Source: Nibrella saemangeumensis
GTDB taxonomy: Bacteria > Bacteroidota > Bacteroidia > Cytophagales > Spirosomataceae
Reading direction: 5' to 3'
Length of the DNA stretch: 64,000 nucleotides
NCBI RefSeq assembly: GCF_039541915.1
Contig: NZ_BAABHD010000073.1
Location: forward strand, 9,675-73,674
The notes under the pieces were generated by a model that saw only the letters and a list, made by a program, of their open reading frames with translations, did no database searches and was not told the DNA's origin. Within the stretch, counting starts at the first letter, position 1, and every line of letters begins with the position of its first letter. The position numbers and the translations under genes were made by a program. Positions 45,906 through 54,072 of this stretch are shown in pieces.

Positions 45906-47099
45906 ATGCAAACTGAGCTAAAGAAAGAACACGAAAACTGGGATTTCAGCGCCCGGCAACACAGCCAGCTGAACTGGTACGCGGAGACAGATGCCCCTCC
46001 TGGTGTTCCAGTCATCGACCTCTCCATCTTGCGTGGTGCTGAAGGAGCCGGTGAAAGGCAAAGAGCCCTGGATGCCTTGCGGGAAGCCGTTACGAAATCT
46101 GGATTCTTTTACGTGAAAAATTACGGCATTACCGACAAAGAAATTGAGGCTATATCTAACGCCACCCGTGGATTCTTTGGTCATCCAGAGGATTATAAGC
46201 AGGCTTTCGACCGGCATGAGCAGGTACGGGGCTATACTGGTTATAGATTGGAGAGCACTGCCAGATTCTTCGGTACCGGTCAGGGAAAAGACCTGTGTAT
46301 GAAGTATACGATGGGGCCGGAATTGTCGCCCGAAGAAGTGCGTGAACGAATTACATCTGAGGAGGATATAGCCTCAAACGCTTACTCTCCAAATATCTTT
46401 CCCGACGCTGGTTTTAGGGACGCGTGGGTTAACTACTATGAACGTATACATCGCACCTCCCTCGACCTGCTGGAGGCTATGGGGGAAGCACTGAATCTTT
46501 CCCCTGAGAGCAGGAGTGTATTAAGCGAGATGCTTATTGAAAAAAGTTGCGGAGAGCTTAGATTCTTCCAATATCCGGATGTGCCTCTCAATGCATGTGC
46601 AGATGTGCCTGGTAACGGTACGGATCGCATGGCGGCTCATTTTGATATGGATGTTATTACACTCCTGTATCAAACCCCGTGCGAAAATGGTTTTATTAGT
46701 CTTGAGGCCCTGATTGGTGATGAATTTGTTAAAATTCCGGCTATACGCGGCACACTGGTGGTGAATCTTGGGGAAGTACTCCGATTACTGATGGGTAACT
46801 TCATTAAGGCGACGATACATCGTGTCGTGCGGCCCCCGCAACGTTATCATCTTGGAAGTGCTCGTGACGTTCTCGTCTTTTTTCAGGCACCTCCACTTAA
46901 TGCACGACTACGGCCCCTCTTACTAGAGCCAGGGGTAGGCAGCGATACTATTTTCGACCAACTTTACCGCGAGGCAGGTGGAATCGGCTATGTAACATTC
47001 TCTCAACTTCGGGCACGCCTGTTCGGTGAATTCATCCGGCACATGGAAGTGTCTGATGCTAAACATGAGTCTGATGCACATCTGTTTTCAAAACAATAA
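45906..47099 (+). CDS. 2-oxoglutarate/Fe(II)-dependent oxygenase (isopenicillin N synthase-like)
   Basis: This is a 397-residue soluble protein. The N-terminal DIOX_N block is clear (VPVIDLSIL; VTKSGFFYVKNYGI). The iron triad is His245 and Asp247 (AAHFDMD) with distal His305 (TIHRVV). Arg320, in GSARDVLVFF, sits 15 residues after the distal His, as in DAOCS-type enzymes, and probably binds the 2OG carboxylate. The serine of the usual RxS motif is replaced. It follows the CDPS gene on the same strand with an 85-bp gap. The likely role is oxidative tailoring (hydroxylation, desaturation or coupling) of the diketopiperazine; that role is inferred from context only. No transporter, methyltransferase or P450 follows. 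A T9SS remnant lies 41 bp after the stop. Confidence 0.88.
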   Translation: MQTELKKEHENWDFSARQHSQLNWYAETDAPPGVPVIDLSILRGAEGAGERQRALDALREAVTKSGFFYVKNYGITDKEIEAISNATRGFFGHPEDYKQAFDRHEQVRGYTGYRLESTARFFGTGQGKDLCMKYTMGPELSPEEVRERITSEEDIASNAYSPNIFPDAGFRDAWVNYYERIHRTSLDLLEAMGEALNLSPESRSVLSEMLIEKSCGELRFFQYPDVPLNACADVPGNGTDRMAAHFDMDVITLLYQTPCENGFISLEALIGDEFVKIPAIRGTLVVNLGEVLRLLMGNFIKATIHRVVRPPQRYHLGSARDVLVFFQAPPLNARLRPLLLEPGVGSDTIFDQLYREAGGIGYVTFSQLRARLFGEFIRHMEVSDAKHESDAHLFSKQ

Positions 47100-47140
47100 C
47101 AGTTTACAGGTTTGCCGAATGAGCAAAACTTAAAATTCAT

Positions 47141-47197
47141 GAGTTGGAAACAGCCAACGGGGTGCTGCACCGTCAGCGCGTGCTCAAGCATCAGTAA
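47141..47197 (+). pseudogene. Last 19 codons of a T9SS sorting domain
   Basis: Reads ELETANGVLHRQRVLKHQ followed by TAA, against VETAEGVLHRQRVLKHR at the end of surface protein 2. There is no start or upstream domain in frame. It marks the right edge of the third cassette, whose coding part was replaced by the CDPS and oxygenase genes. Confidence 0.85.
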
Positions 47198-47320
47198 TAT
47201 GTAAAACTGGTTTGAGAAACGGTTCAATTAATTACACTCATCCGATAGGAGGTTCGCTCAGTTGAAGATGGTCTGTAAGTCGAAAACCTTTACATTGCTG
47301 AATAATCAGCACTTGACCCA

Positions 47321-47752
47321 ATGAATAAATTCCAGCCTGTCGACTTCCAGACCCTGGATGATCTGCTCGAATTTTTGCCGGCCGACGAGCAGAAGATAGT
47401 GGAGGTGCTTCGGAAGATTATTTTCAACTGCATCCCCAACTGTCAGGAAAAGTTATCGTACAACGTGCCGATCTATTCCCGCTACGGCCGGATTTGTTTT
47501 CTTTGGCCGGGCTCGGTGCCGTGGGGTGGCATGAAGACAACAGGCGTGCGGCTGGGCTTTATCCGGGGTTACCAACTAACTGATGAAGTGGGCTACCTCG
47601 ACAAAGGCAACCGCAAGCAGATCTACACCCGAGACTTTCTGACCCTTCAGGACATTGATCCGGAAGTGCTGAAACCTTACATTATTGAAGCGACAATACT
47701 GGACGAAGAGATCGCCAAAACCAAAAAGGCCAGTAAACGCAAATGGGTATAG
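47321..47752 (+). CDS. DUF1801 domain-containing protein
   Basis: This small soluble protein of 143 residues matches the DUF1801 (YdhG-like) fold, with blocks DEQKIVEVLRKIIFNCIPNCQEKLSYNVPIY split across the first half, and GVRLGFIRGYQL in the middle. Members are widespread; some bind iron, but the function is poorly defined. The C-terminus is Lys-rich (KTKKASKRKW). It ends 2 bp before the end of the convergent SGNH hydrolase gene, so no terminator fits between them. Confidence 0.85.
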   Translation: MNKFQPVDFQTLDDLLEFLPADEQKIVEVLRKIIFNCIPNCQEKLSYNVPIYSRYGRICFLWPGSVPWGGMKTTGVRLGFIRGYQLTDEVGYLDKGNRKQIYTRDFLTLQDIDPEVLKPYIIEATILDEEIAKTKKASKRKWV

Positions 47753-47754
47753 CG

Positions 47755-49542
47755 CTATTTTTGTTTTAAAAGAGATACCAGTTCTTTCCCCAGCACCTCG
47801 TAACCGGCTGCATTCGGATGAAGCCCATCGGAAAAGAACTTTTCGTTGATTTTTCCATTCGCCAACAAAAGCAGTTTGCCAACATCCTGGTAGCCAATAT
47901 CCTCTGACCGGGCTAGCGCCTGAATACCTGAATTCAAACCGCTTACCCGCGCTTCCTGCTCCCGACGGGGGTAAATGCCTAACAGTGTTAACCTGGCTTT
48001 GGGCTGCCGAAGCCGGATGGCTTGTACCAGATGTTTCAAGCCCTGGACTATTTCCTCGTCGGTGTTCAGGTGGAGGTTGTTGGTGCCGATGTTGATGAGG
48101 ACCTGTTCGGGCGAAATACCGTCCAACTCGTCATGGTACACCCGCCAGAGTACATTTTCGATTCGATCCCAGCCAAATCCAAAATTACGAACCTGAAACG
48201 GAGCCAGGTATTTTTGCCAGGAATCTGCCCCGGCGATACGATTACTATTAACTGGTTTACCGCCCCAATTATGGGTAATGGAGTTTCCCAAGAACATAAT
48301 GCGCGTTGGCTCCGTCAGGTTCAGCTTCAGGATGTCGTTATGCCTTTCTTCCCAGTTGTAGCTGCCGGGTTCGCGGTTCTGGCGGGTTGGTATCTGGGTC
48401 TTTAAGGCGCCAGCCGATTGTTGCAGTATCTCCCGGATCTTCGTCTCGTAGGCCTCGGCGTAGCGCATCATGCCCAGGTCGTTCGGGTGCGTACCGTCGA
48501 CCATACAGTCCAGGTCCATACCGATCTCCGAAATGGGCAGCCGGTAAACACCCGTTACGTTGTCGGCGGTGAGCCGCTTATACGCTTCGGCCAGATCCTG
48601 GTTGGCCTGTTCAAACAGGGGCTGGCGGTGGGGCATCAGGTAGCCTTCCGTGTAACCGTCGTGGTCGGTGAGCAGGATAGGCGTATGGGGGTGTTTGGCC
48701 CGGATGGCTTTGACGGATTCGGTGATGCGCTTTTGCAGTTCCTGGCGGTCCACAATCGGCTGGATTAAATTCGGCAGGCAGTCCAGCACAAACAATTTAG
48801 CGTCGATTTCATTGATCAGATCAATCACTTCTTTCTCCAACCGGCCATTGCCCGAGAATCCCAGGTTTATGACGGTACGGTCGAGTTTACGCGCCAGCAT
48901 ATTGGTCCACGCCATACCCGGCCGCGATGCGCAGGCTCCCTGGGCTATAGACGTACCATAGACGACGATCGGTTTTTCGGCGCGCTGCGGTAGTACGCTA
49001 AAACGACTCCCTTCCGGTACGCCAATTTCCAGATCCCGGATACTGGTATACAGGGGCAGGTACAGCCGATACTCCCGGCCCAATTTATGGTAATTATCAT
49101 TGGGACGTAACTGCGCAAAAGTATACTGGGTAGTATCTTTAAAACTGTATTTTCCGGCTGCCAGATGCCACGTGCCATCACTGTCTATCCCGTACAAATC
49201 TACCCCACTGACCCCGGTAGCCGGCATATGCGGCATGGCTACATTACCAGTGACTTTATAGCGGACAACAAGTTGGGGAGCATTGCTCACAAACCGGATG
49301 GAAAGGCCCGCGCTTTGGCGCGACAGATCCCAGACGGCTTTGCGCACTATTGTCCTGGCACGGGGTGGTAACCGCTGGATGGTATCACCCATTTCCGTTG
49401 ACCATGCCTGGCCGTCAATTACGGGGAAGGTACTGTCTGATGGTTTCCACCAGGTAAGGGCTGGAGCAGGCTGAGCAAAACTAATGGATGGAATAAAGCA
49501 CAGAAGCAACAGGCAAGCAATGAAACGGCTGGATTGGGTCAT
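47755..49542 (-). CDS. Exported protein with two SGNH/GDSL hydrolase domains
   Basis: This 595-residue protein starts at ATG 49542, directly before the signal peptide (ending SISFAQ); the frame upstream is open to 49587 but adds an unlikely leader. A beta-rich N-terminal domain of about 150 residues (GxDLY-like: GVDLYGIDSDG) precedes the first SGNH domain with VYGTSIAQGA and a terminal DGTHPND. A second SGNH domain follows with FLGNSITHNW, GTNN and DGLHPNAAGY. Both keep the Ser and the Asp-x-x-His of the catalytic triad. The family includes acetyl-xylan and other carbohydrate esterases. Two complete catalytic domains in one chain suggest action on two ester types of a glycan; this is inference. 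Confidence 0.85.
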   Translation of the reverse strand: MTQSSRFIACLLLLCFIPSISFAQPAPALTWWKPSDSTFPVIDGQAWSTEMGDTIQRLPPRARTIVRKAVWDLSRQSAGLSIRFVSNAPQLVVRYKVTGNVAMPHMPATGVSGVDLYGIDSDGTWHLAAGKYSFKDTTQYTFAQLRPNDNYHKLGREYRLYLPLYTSIRDLEIGVPEGSRFSVLPQRAEKPIVVYGTSIAQGACASRPGMAWTNMLARKLDRTVINLGFSGNGRLEKEVIDLINEIDAKLFVLDCLPNLIQPIVDRQELQKRITESVKAIRAKHPHTPILLTDHDGYTEGYLMPHRQPLFEQANQDLAEAYKRLTADNVTGVYRLPISEIGMDLDCMVDGTHPNDLGMMRYAEAYETKIREILQQSAGALKTQIPTRQNREPGSYNWEERHNDILKLNLTEPTRIMFLGNSITHNWGGKPVNSNRIAGADSWQKYLAPFQVRNFGFGWDRIENVLWRVYHDELDGISPEQVLINIGTNNLHLNTDEEIVQGLKHLVQAIRLRQPKARLTLLGIYPRREQEARVSGLNSGIQALARSEDIGYQDVGKLLLLANGKINEKFFSDGLHPNAAGYEVLGKELVSLLKQK

Positions 49543-49659
49543 AGTTTTGTAAAAATACGATCCAATTCTGAAGAAACACAAGGGCAACGACCCTATCTCC
49601 TGATCGTTGAAAACCGGATGAAGCCTACGGAAATGCCCACTAAGCCAACGCCCCTTTAG

Positions 49660-50505
49660 CTACCGTTCGTTTTCGTTGAGTGTCGCTATCGGGTTTTTCG
49701 ATTTGGTCGGCTCCGGGTGCATTGCCGATTGACTTGTGCGCAGTTCATGCAGCTTGGTATATTTGGCTACCGGGTAGATGGCTGAAAATAGCGCCCAGGT
49801 AAATCCGGCAAAGCCATCCAGAAAACCGCCTTTGAAAACATAAATAGACAAAAACGTCCAGAGAAACCGGAAGGGAAGAAGCAAACGGCTTTGCCGGCGA
49901 CCGGCCTTTACCAGTTCTCCGGCACCAATGGTGGTATACCGGTTGAGTTTCTCCAGGTATTCGTGCAGGGAGCCATAGCTGTAGTGCCAGAGCAGACCCG
50001 TAAGGGGCACTGTATCACCTGCTACCTCAACCTGTTCGTGAACCATCGCTGAACTGACTTTAGATTGTTTCCGGTTAAACAGACGCACCAGCGGTTTGCG
50101 GCTTTCACCAATGTGTTGCATGGCCCGCCCCATAAATATCAGCCGGCGCGATACGCTGAAGGCCTGCTGCGCATCCGGAGGAATGGCCATTGCCCGCCAG
50201 ATCTCCCGCTGTAGTTCTTTATCCACTACTTCATCGGCATCGAGCAGCAACACCCAGTCATTTGTGGCCTGATCTACTGCAAACTGCTTCTGCGGTCCAT
50301 AGCCGTCGAACGTCCGGTGGTAAATCTGGCAGCCCATGATGCGGGCAATCGTCAGGGTCGCGTCGGTACTGCCTGAGTCAACCACCACGATTTCGCCCGC
50401 CCAGTCGATAACGGATGTGAGCGTTTGCAGCAGGGTGCGTTCTGCATTAAGCGTGATGATGACGACGGAAAGCGGAAGTTTGGTGGGATCATGCAGGGTT
50501 TCCAT
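49660..50505 (-). CDS. Family 2 glycosyltransferase (LPS core/WaaE-like)
   Basis: This is a 281-residue GT-A enzyme. The N-terminal SVVIITLNAERTLLQTL and VVDSGSTDAT bind the nucleotide sugar, LLLDADEVV is the DxD region, and YGPQKQFAVDQA is typical of the beta-1,4-glucosyltransferase group of LPS core synthesis (WaaE/KdtX-like). A hydrophobic stretch (LLLPFRFLWTFLSIYVFKGG) near residue 210 probably anchors it at the inner membrane. It appears as a single gene and is not in an LPS cluster. Exact sugar and acceptor are unknown. Confidence 0.9.
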   Translation of the reverse strand: METLHDPTKLPLSVVIITLNAERTLLQTLTSVIDWAGEIVVVDSGSTDATLTIARIMGCQIYHRTFDGYGPQKQFAVDQATNDWVLLLDADEVVDKELQREIWRAMAIPPDAQQAFSVSRRLIFMGRAMQHIGESRKPLVRLFNRKQSKVSSAMVHEQVEVAGDTVPLTGLLWHYSYGSLHEYLEKLNRYTTIGAGELVKAGRRQSRLLLPFRFLWTFLSIYVFKGGFLDGFAGFTWALFSAIYPVAKYTKLHELRTSQSAMHPEPTKSKNPIATLNENER

Positions 50506-51028
50506 AGAAATAATGCGTCGTACAGGCGGTTGGCTTTTTAGGACAATACGCTAATTGAGAGGCAGCCGTTGCAAAAATTATTAGAAAAATATTAGAACCT
50601 CAGGAACGTGAACAGAAGTTCCCACCAGACGACCTGAATAGTTGCAAAAACCATAAAAATTTGCCAAAACGCGCAGCGGAAGGGCTGCGGAGCCATTTAG
50701 GACTGCGCTTTTGATTAAATGAGCTGAACGTAATGCTTAAGCAGGTCACAGGGGTAGTCAGGAACCCTGGTTAGAGGAATGCCTTTACCATAACTGAGTA
50801 AAAAATTACCCACCAGATGGAATGCTTACCTCTAATTAATCCGTACTCAAAACCAACGAAAGTGTCTTTGTGATATTGGTATGCGGTTTGTACTGATTTG
50901 ATGGGTTCCCGAACGAAGCATTTACGTTTTAGAATAGTGACAGGAGGGACTTGATACGGGAATAACTGCACCAGGCTGATGGATGTATCAGTCTGCGCAA
51001 GCCGGATAAACAACAAATACTCAACGCC
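50506..51028. other. Intergenic region without a recognisable gene
   Basis: The 520 bp between the divergent glycosyltransferase and lipoprotein genes are moderately AT-rich. Open frames on either strand here have no family signature, and one only mirrors the start of the next gene. It probably holds both promoters and possibly a long leader. No repeat or RNA element was recognised. Confidence 0.5.
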
Positions 51029-51646
51029 ATGAAAAATTCTATGCAATTCCTTATCGCTTCGCGTGTAAAAGCTTTGGCTGTTTATGCCGCTACCATTGCC
51101 AGCACTATTAGCTTTGTCGCCTGTAATCAGGAGAATGTTGTTGAACATGATGTAACCCCTAAGAATCCACTTGTCGCTAAGCTGGAAGCTATTCCTGTGA
51201 TAGTGATCGATGGCGAGGAAGTTCCGAACGGACGGGTTGGCGGTGTTTCCGGCTTAAAAGATAATGAAGTTTATCAGGTTTTTAAAATTACCGGTGGATG
51301 CGCAACCGCAACTACACCCAATGCTGAGGTTGTCCCTAATGCCGAAATTGCGGTAACCTCCGACTATACCCTGGTTAGTCAGCCGATTCTGCCCGAAGCG
51401 GTGGTTAAGTCTACCAAGACTTACAGTACCTTTACAATCAAGCCGAATCAATTTAATTCTTATATGAAGTTACCCGTTGAACAGACCAAGGGGCTTATCA
51501 TATACATCCGCGATGTGAAGTCTAGAGGGTACAAGAAGATGGCAACAATAGGGAGTAATAGTCCAACCTTCGTATTCTTGCCTACTTACCGGAAGGATGT
51601 ATTGGCTGTAGGTTGTTCCGGCTCAAGTATCGATCCTATCGAATAA
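51029..51646 (+). CDS. Predicted lipoprotein of unknown function
   Basis: The 205-residue protein has an N-terminal hydrophobic segment followed by the lipobox-like FVAC (about residue 32), so it is probably a lipoprotein. The mature part is beta-rich, with the phrase IPVIVIDGEEVPNGRVGGVS and several Val/Thr stretches. I recognise no family. It is transcribed alone and is followed by a strong terminator at 51687. Confidence 0.7.
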   Translation: MKNSMQFLIASRVKALAVYAATIASTISFVACNQENVVEHDVTPKNPLVAKLEAIPVIVIDGEEVPNGRVGGVSGLKDNEVYQVFKITGGCATATTPNAEVVPNAEIAVTSDYTLVSQPILPEAVVKSTKTYSTFTIKPNQFNSYMKLPVEQTKGLIIYIRDVKSRGYKKMATIGSNSPTFVFLPTYRKDVLAVGCSGSSIDPIE

Positions 51647-51960
51647 TTTTCAGGAAGCTTTTCAATTCTACCAAATAAAACAAACTGACAGAAGCCGCAA
51701 AAGCTAATGGTTTTGCGGCTTCTGTCGTATAACCTTATCGCCCAATCAGGAAACTACACTCCCGCAATCGAGCCACCAGGGTCAAACAGGGGAATGCGTG
51801 TATTTTTTGTGGTGAGGTCGAACGGGTATGTGCTGAAACCGGGGGCCACAGTGCCGACCAAACGCGGCTATGTACGAACTCAGACCAAACAAATTACCCC
51901 GGCCCGCCGGGGTTGCCGAGTAGATTCCTCGCTGGTCAGCTACTAACAGCGTCAGTGTAT
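51647..51960. other. Convergent intergenic region
   Basis: This 314-bp gap holds the hairpin terminator at 51687-51726. Beyond it I see no gene or repeat; the short open frames have no family resemblance. Confidence 0.5.
51687..51726 (+). terminator. Strong hairpin terminator after the lipoprotein gene
   Basis: A perfect 16-bp stem (GACAGAAGCCGCAAAA and complement) with an 8-nt loop, 40 bp after the stop codon. Confidence 0.8.
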
Positions 51961-52713
51961 TTACCGTTTTTGGGCAGCCGCCTGCTTCGCCAACAGTTGC
52001 AGGGTATGTTCCAGGGCTCGGGTATCCCCCCATTCTTCATGACCCGGTACCACTATCTTAGCGGTGCCAAACTGGTTGATTACCCGCCGGACGGAGTTGG
52101 TCCATTCGGTCAGATTGGCATCGGCCACGTTGCCCATGCCAAAGGCGGCTACACTCTTGACAAAACAGCCGCCGTGCAGAATCTGCTCACTGGGTAGCCA
52201 GACCACCATGTTGTCGCTGGTATGGCCTTCGCCCGGAAAATAGCAGCGGATAGGCACCTGCCCAATGGTGAAGGTGGTATCGGCCGGCAAAACAGGGTCG
52301 GGCGAGGGGTATCCTTCCTTTACGGACATACGGGCTGTCAGCGGTGTGCTGATGACCCGGATACCGGCTTTCCTCATTTCGCTGATTCCGCCCACGCGGT
52401 CGTCATGGAAATGGGTGACGATGCAAAAACGCACGGGTCGGTGCAGGTTATCGGCCACCCACCGCAGCAGTTGCCGGGTGTTATCGGTGTCCTCCGGGGT
52501 ATCCCAGCCGGTATCGACCAGTACTACGCCATCGCTGGTGTTGATGATGAGCCCGTTGGAGGGGAATGCGGTATTCTGGTAAATGCCGTAGGTAGTGTGT
52601 ACCAATACCCGGTCGTTGAGTGGTGTCACAACGAGTTTTGGTTTCTGCGTGGGCTGTGCCTGGGCGAAGCTCAAAAACAACAGGGCATAAGCGAGGGTGG
52701 ATAGTAAGCGCAT
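51961..52713 (-). CDS. Subclass B1-type metallo-beta-lactamase
   Basis: This 250-residue exported protein has a signal peptide ending FAQAQ. All six zinc ligands of subclass B1 are in place. His101, His103 and Asp105 are in THFHDDRVGG, His164 in GEGHTSDN, Cys183 in HGGCFVKS and His225 in VPGHEEWG. The HGGCFVKS block and the distal VPGHEEW are closely B1-like, so carbapenem and other beta-lactam hydrolysis is plausible. The fold also includes hydrolases with other substrates, but Cys183 in this context favours a true B1 enzyme. It has no adjacent mobility gene, which suggests a resident chromosomal enzyme. A BlaI/M56 pair lies 1 kb away, but there is no direct link. Confidence 0.9.
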   Translation of the reverse strand: MRLLSTLAYALLFLSFAQAQPTQKPKLVVTPLNDRVLVHTTYGIYQNTAFPSNGLIINTSDGVVLVDTGWDTPEDTDNTRQLLRWVADNLHRPVRFCIVTHFHDDRVGGISEMRKAGIRVISTPLTARMSVKEGYPSPDPVLPADTTFTIGQVPIRCYFPGEGHTSDNMVVWLPSEQILHGGCFVKSVAAFGMGNVADANLTEWTNSVRRVINQFGTAKIVVPGHEEWGDTRALEHTLQLLAKQAAAQKR

Positions 52714-53522
52714 GGCGTAGTTGACTTATTTACAAATATACTTGTTGATTTTACGAATAACTACTGCTTTCCCTGCTGTATATTTGACCATGCCGAAGCG
52801 ATACCCCAATCACCGCTCGTACGGAGCCAACAACCTGGTGGTGGCGTTAGCGGCAGCTCCACCAGGCGGGATTCGTGCATCGCGACATGAAAAGACCCTC
52901 GGACCAGGGAGGGGAGAAGTACGACAACGTTAGGCTGACCGGGCAGGGAATTCGCCTGATCGACGTAGGTATATCTGCGCAGTCAGGTAGGGGAGAAGCT
53001 GTTTTCGAAATACGTTACCGTTGAGCTGGAAGAGCCGGCGGAGTTTAAACACTATTTCTTAAATCGGTAAAGTATGGATTTACTCCCATAAAAGGCTTTT
53101 TACCTTTCGTGATGGTAAAAAATTAGTTAACATAATGGTTATTGTGTGATTATGAAAACTCGCCTAAGGTTAGATGATGTAAAATAGCCTGAGCTAAATT
53201 GTATCTAATGCCCAGTATATAATTCAGACTTTCTTCGGCTTATAGTGTATACCCTACTGCTCCAAAGAAAGGCGAAATAGTGCTCTAATGCAAATGGCCG
53301 TAGCGAACCCATTCGAGCCGCTACGGCTACCTGCTGATTTATCACCTGGGCACTTACCTATGGCAACTGTGTGCCGGGCGGGGGAATGCGTACCGCCTGA
53401 AGGTCTACTGCAACGATACCCTGCTGACCAGCCCGACGACCTGATTTTTCTGGAGAATCGGTACGTCGACGGTAATTACTTCCAGGGGCTGGAGCGGGTT
53501 GTTGACTAACCAATCTTCATAC
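52714..53522. other. Decayed intergenic region
   Basis: About 800 bp contain no intact gene. The part from 52790 to 53020 looks like a degraded kinase-like gene (listed separately). Around 53340-53510 a broken frame reads GNAYRLKVYCNDTLLTS in one phase and PDDLIFLENRYVDGNYFQG in the next. This looks like one former coding sequence split by a frameshift. The family is not recognised. Confidence 0.45.
52790..53020 (+). pseudogene. Possible protein kinase-like gene fragment
   Basis: One frame reads GFVHRDMKRPSDQGGEKYD and then NVRLTGQGIRLIDVGISAQ. The HRD motif followed about 25 residues later by IDVG resembles the catalytic loop and DFG region of eukaryotic-type kinases. The catalytic-loop Asn position is disturbed (RPS in place of PxN), and stops bound the fragment. 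Identification is tentative. Confidence 0.35.
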
Positions 53523-53566
53523 AGACAAAAAGGGGCAGATGGTCATTCAGTTGCCCCTTTTTGTCT
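53523..53566 (+). terminator. Hairpin terminator after the decayed region
   Basis: A perfect 15-bp stem (AGACAAAAAGGGGCA and complement) around a 14-nt loop. The right arm ends in a T-run. Its presence after non-coding sequence supports a former gene upstream. Confidence 0.75.
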
Positions 53567-53661
53567 ATGTTCCGGGGGCAGGCTGAAAGTCATGCATTAC
53601 CTTTTTTGCCTGCTTCTGATAAAAAAGCAGGGTATAGGACCTGCTTTTACTTATCTTTATT

Positions 53662-53693
53662 CTACATTTGTAGAAAACATTCTAATTTTGTAG
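53662..53693 (+). promoter_or_regulatory. BlaI-like operator before the blaI/M56 operon
   Basis: Two near-palindromic boxes, CTACATTTGTAG (53662-53673) and CTAATTTTGTAG (53682-53693), lie 20 bp apart just before the regulator ATG at 53698. They match the TACA-N-TGTA type recognised by BlaI/MecI repressors, which fits autoregulation. Confidence 0.65.
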
Positions 53694-53697
53694 AGAT

Positions 53698-54072
53698 ATG
53701 CAGTTGTCTAAAACCGAAGAGCAGCTCATGGAGCATATCTGGCAGCAGGAAAAAATTTACTTCAAAGACCTGATGGAGTACTTGCCGGAACCTAAACCAG
53801 CTCCGACGACGGTGGCTACGCTGCTGAAGCGGATGCAGGAAAAAGGCGTTATTGCTTACGAAGTACACGGTAACTCCCGCCAATACTACCCGCTCATCAG
53901 TAAGACCGATTATTTTGCCCGGCAAGTCAACGGACTTATCAAAAACTTCTTCAATAATTCCGCTATGCAGTTTGCTTCATTTTTTGCGACCAATACCAAT
54001 CTAACGGCCGATGAACTGGAGGAGTTGCGGCAGGTTGTTGACCAGGAGATCACTAAAAAGCAAAAGAAATGA
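53698..54072 (+). CDS. BlaI/MecI/CopY-family transcriptional repressor
   Basis: This is a 124-residue winged-helix repressor. The block LSKTEEQLMEHIWQQEKIYFKDL followed by TVATLLKRMQEKGVI is the BlaI N-terminal DNA-binding domain. The C-terminal helical part mediates dimerisation and holds the site usually cut by the M56 partner. Its ATG lies 5 bp after the operator pair, and its stop overlaps the next start by 4 bp (ATGA), so the two genes are translationally coupled. The regulon is not evident; only autoregulation is supported. Confidence 0.93.
   Translation: MQLSKTEEQLMEHIWQQEKIYFKDLMEYLPEPKPAPTTVATLLKRMQEKGVIAYEVHGNSRQYYPLISKTDYFARQVNGLIKNFFNNSAMQFASFFATNTNLTADELEELRQVVDQEITKKQKK

Noticed and set aside
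44924..47197. The CDPS region as a phage or transposon insertion
   Set aside because: No integrase, transposase, terminal inverted repeat or target duplication was seen. The edges are homologous cassette remnants, which fits recombination between repeats.
50771..51148. 125-codon minus-strand open frame before the lipoprotein gene
   Set aside because: It overlaps the start of the better supported lipoprotein gene and has no family resemblance.
51707..51946. 79-codon open frame after the lipoprotein gene
   Set aside because: It begins inside the terminator hairpin and has no recognisable motif or ribosome site.
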